A stretch of DNA of 64,000 nucleotides from Whalleya microplaca (taxonomy: Eukaryota > Ascomycota > Sordariomycetes > Xylariales > Xylariaceae): NCBI GenBank assembly GCA_022497155.1, contig MU385769.1:62001-126000 (forward strand), written 5' to 3'. Below, piece after piece: positions 61,101 through 64,000 of this stretch. Position numbers and translations under genes: made by a program. The notes under the pieces are model-generated. The model did not search any database, was not told the origin of the DNA, and saw nothing but the letters and a program-made list of their open reading frames with translations. Position 1 is the first letter of the stretch; the number at the start of each line of letters is the position of its first letter.

Positions 61101-64000
61101 ATTCGCTATAAGTGATTTATTATAATATTTATAATAGTTTATTTCGATTCTATTATAATAAACGCTATAATAGCGCAATTTATAAGTTTATATAGAGTTT
61201 TTATTTTATAAAATTAATTAATTTAGGAATATTTTCTTAAAAGCAACGATAAAATATATTTATTTATAATAACTTAAATTTATATATATAAACAGTAACT
61301 TTTAGTAGTTTAGGAACTAATTATTATTATTATTATTTTAGTTTATAAATAAGCTCGGTTTATTTTTTCTTATATAATATTATTTTTTTTTCGACCGCTT
61401 TTATACCGATAGAAACGGCTGCTTGCCGATTTATTTCTTTATTCCCGATAATATTATAAAATATATATTTATACCTATAAATAATTTTTTATTAACTAGT
61501 AAGTAATATAAAACTATTACTTAATATTTTATTCTCTTTAAATCCCGCAAGTTTAGTAGGCAAATATAAACTATTTCTTTAGGAGTTTTTAATATATAGC
61601 TCTTTTAAATTTAACTTACGGCTTACCTTTTTCGGGATTAGAGGTTATTATAGGCATAATATTAGTGGCCTATTTTATATATTTATTTTTTGTTATAGTT
61701 TTATTACCGTATAATAAAATATTAGTTATTTCCGGCTTTATATCCCGTTCTTTTAATAGGTATTTCTTTCGTAATATTTTAACTAATTTAGCGGCCGGAT
61801 TAAAACTAATATAAACTAAACGTTTAGGGCTATTTAAATTTTCTTTAACCGTATAAACTATCGAACGTTCGTTATTAGTAGCAGTTTTTAAATTGCCTAA
61901 TATTTTATATACTATATTTAAAAATATATCCCGGTTTATATCCCGTTTTAGAGGCTAAAAATATATTTTATTTAATATATATTACTATCCGAATTTCTTA
62001 TTAAGACTTATTATTAAATCTCCTGCGTATAAAATCGGGATTAATTTCCTATATTAAATTTTTAATTATAAACTGCCGGCGGCCGAAATATAAAGTAAAT
62101 ATAAAAATATATTATAAAACCGTTAGTAAAATTATAAAAAATATATATTATATATAAATACTATATTACCTCGATATATATTTTTAGGGGCCTTAAATTT
62201 TAGACCTCCGGGCTTATTTAAATTATTAATATAAAAATTTAATTATATATTTATAATACTATCGACCGCAATTAAAAAATCTCTATCGCTACTTATCCTT
62301 AGCTCCGGGAAAAAAGTCAGCTTAATAATATAACAAGTTCGCTAGCGGTTTTTTTAACCCTTAAACCATTTATCGCGAACTTTAATAATATTAAAATCCC
62401 CGGAAGCCTCGTTTTTTTCTAGCTTAAAAGTTTAAGTTTTATTATTAATAAGACTATCGGTATAATTTCTCCTCCAATTATAGCCTTTTTGTATATTTTA
62501 TATTTTCCCGTCTAATATATTAAATAGAAAACGGAAATAATAGTAATAGAAATAAAATATAACTTTATTATTTTGGTACTAAAATATATAAAAATAACTG
62601 TTTATAATTTTAAAGCAGACTTTAGTACCGATTTAAACTATATTTATATTATTTAGGCGTTTTATTTAAGGGAATTAAAAATAGTTATTAATCCGGAATT
62701 CTATAAAATCTTAAGCTTTTTTATAACCGGTATTATTATATATACCGAAATATAAGTAGTCGCTATTATTCCGTACAATAATTCTAGCTATAAAATCTAG
62801 CGTAATGTTAGCTAAAATACGCTATTTTTCGGCTTTAAAAATTAATAGCCGGTATTTTATATTAGGTAATGCAAATAATAATAAATATAATATAATGCTA
62901 TTAGCGTAATATAAGATTCGGAATTTATACTTACGGCTTTTCGTTACCTTTAGAACGGCTATATAAAAAAAGGCTAAAATATTTATAATAAACTCGTAAT
63001 TAAACGAGCTATAAAAGTTAAGTATATATAGCTATTATTGCTATTTTTTATTTAAAAATCTCGTAATATAAAAAAACATTCTATATATATATTTATAATA
63101 ATTCGCGAATTTTATAATGCTTAATACGTATAAAAACGCTTGGGAAATAGCGCGACATTTTTTTATAAATCGGCGTAAAACTCGAGAAAACTCGTAATAT
63201 TATTATAGTTTGCGCTATATTTTACGCTATATTTTACGCATTTTTAATATATAACTACCCTTAGCTTTTATATTATTAGCGATATTTAAGGCATATAATA
63301 CGTAATTATATTATTATATATCTAGCTATATAAAGCTTTATTAACTTACGGTAATAATAGCTTTATAAAAGCTTTTATATTATAATAAATACTAGAACTA
63401 TATATAATATAGTAATAAATTAAAAATTTCGTTTATTTTTAAGTAATTTATAATATATACCATTATTTTATAAGGCAGACGCTATATTCCTAACGTATTT
63501 TGCGATATCGGTCTTAAATAAACCGGTATAATTACGAAATTATAAAATAATATAAATAAATATAATTAATAGCGTTTTTAATAATTTAATTATTAAGCTA
63601 AATTAAAATAATAACTATTTTATAGCATATTTTTTAATAGGATAGTTTTAAAAAAAGTGGGATATTTATATTTAAAAGCTTAAATATTTTTTTCCGGTAG
63701 CAAACTATATTATTATAAAGTCGCATTATTTCTTATACGTTATTTATAATAGCTATTACGTAAAAACGTAACGAAAAATAGACCTTAAAGTTTTTATATA
63801 CTATTATCCCGCTAATTTAAAGCATTATTATCGCTTAAAGCTTATAAAATATATACTTTTATATATAACTTATATAAAGTAACGTAAAATAAGGTATATA
63901 TAAATAAAAGCAGAAATAACCCCTAAGCCGGATAACTTAAAAATCGATATATCGTAAGTATTTAATAAGTATTAAATAATCGACTTTTAAATAATAGGTC
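55166..64000. other. RIPed DNA to the right edge, no assignable feature
   Basis: About 8.8 kb. A less AT-rich pocket lies at 56815-56950 (AACGGGAGGTCGC...TCTTGTGGCATTTAAGCACTCGAG). CCCCCCC and CCCCCC tracts at 57032-57053 read as purine tracts on the minus strand. Neither could be tied to an LTR. Stops are dense in all frames, and no repeats were found by eye. Confidence 0.35.

Larger units (their letters stand above)
6411..64000. other. RIP-degraded AT-rich island (transposon graveyard)
   Basis: From about 6410 the sequence changes abruptly to very AT-rich DNA dominated by TA, with few CA or TG dinucleotides while CG survives. That is the expected footprint of RIP, the fungal process that mutates C to T (preferring CpA) in duplicated DNA during the sexual cycle. 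Fossil frames show TAA and TAG where Gln or Trp codons are expected. The change runs to the right edge, broken by small islands of less mutated DNA at 11541-11700, 19630-21205, 26120-28567, 52080-55160 and 56800-56950. No intact ORF above about 75 codons exists in it. Such blocks are usually heterochromatic and often pericentromeric or subtelomeric; the window does not show which. Confidence 0.9.

Noticed and set aside
6411..64000. Centromere or mitochondrial DNA as the reason for the AT richness
   Set aside because: Mitochondrial genes are absent, and the transition footprint in repeats and LTRs explains the composition. A centromeric position cannot be tested from sequence alone.

Overview
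The window looks like part of a filamentous ascomycete (Pezizomycotina) chromosome with a two-speed architecture. The evidence is: one intron-containing GMC-type oxidase gene with fungal splice signals (GTATGT donors, a CTGAC-type branch site); about 57.5 kb of extremely AT- and TpA-rich, CpA/TpG-poor DNA, the signature of repeat-induced point mutation (RIP); and a typical fungal Fot1/pogo DNA transposon. Species cannot be named from the sequence alone.

Layout. 1-2055 (minus strand): a secreted GMC oxidoreductase whose C-terminal half runs off the left edge. 2056-about 6410: ordinary-composition intergenic DNA with no gene I can support. About 6411-64000: an AT-rich RIP island with no intact gene. 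Stop codons occur in every frame, mostly TAA/TAG where CAA/CAG/TGG would become stops by C-to-T or G-to-A change. Inside the island are: a MITE-like inverted-repeat element (7338-7744); three coding or non-coding minisatellites (48, 159 and 206 bp); a 1,567-bp non-autonomous LTR element (19635-21201) with 300-bp LTRs; a 2,438-bp LTR retrotransposon with 246-bp LTRs, perfect 5-bp target duplications and a decayed gag (26125-28562); and a 2,256-bp Fot1/pogo element with 48-bp inverted repeats, TA target duplications and a RIP-broken DDE transposase (52252-54507).

The island also keeps fossil reading frames that are not obviously transposon genes. These include a MADS-box-like (SRF-type) domain near 36033-36212, a Cys-bearing single-pass membrane protein near 43320-43773, a large protein with 16-residue x12 and 53-residue x3 repeats (9663-11543), a 21-residue-repeat protein (16280-17226), a Lys/Arg-rich 23-residue-repeat protein on the minus strand (34565-35039) and a Lys-rich repeat protein (41280-42320). 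These are the most interesting part of the window: host-like or accessory genes that appear to have been duplicated and then destroyed by RIP.

History. The decay differs between elements: the AT matrix is saturated, the gag element is heavily mutated, the small LTR element is mutated mainly in its LTRs, and the Fot1 copy is mutated least. This suggests successive insertions into an already RIPed landscape. Nothing in the island is expected to make a functional protein. The only plausible living gene is the oxidase at the left edge.
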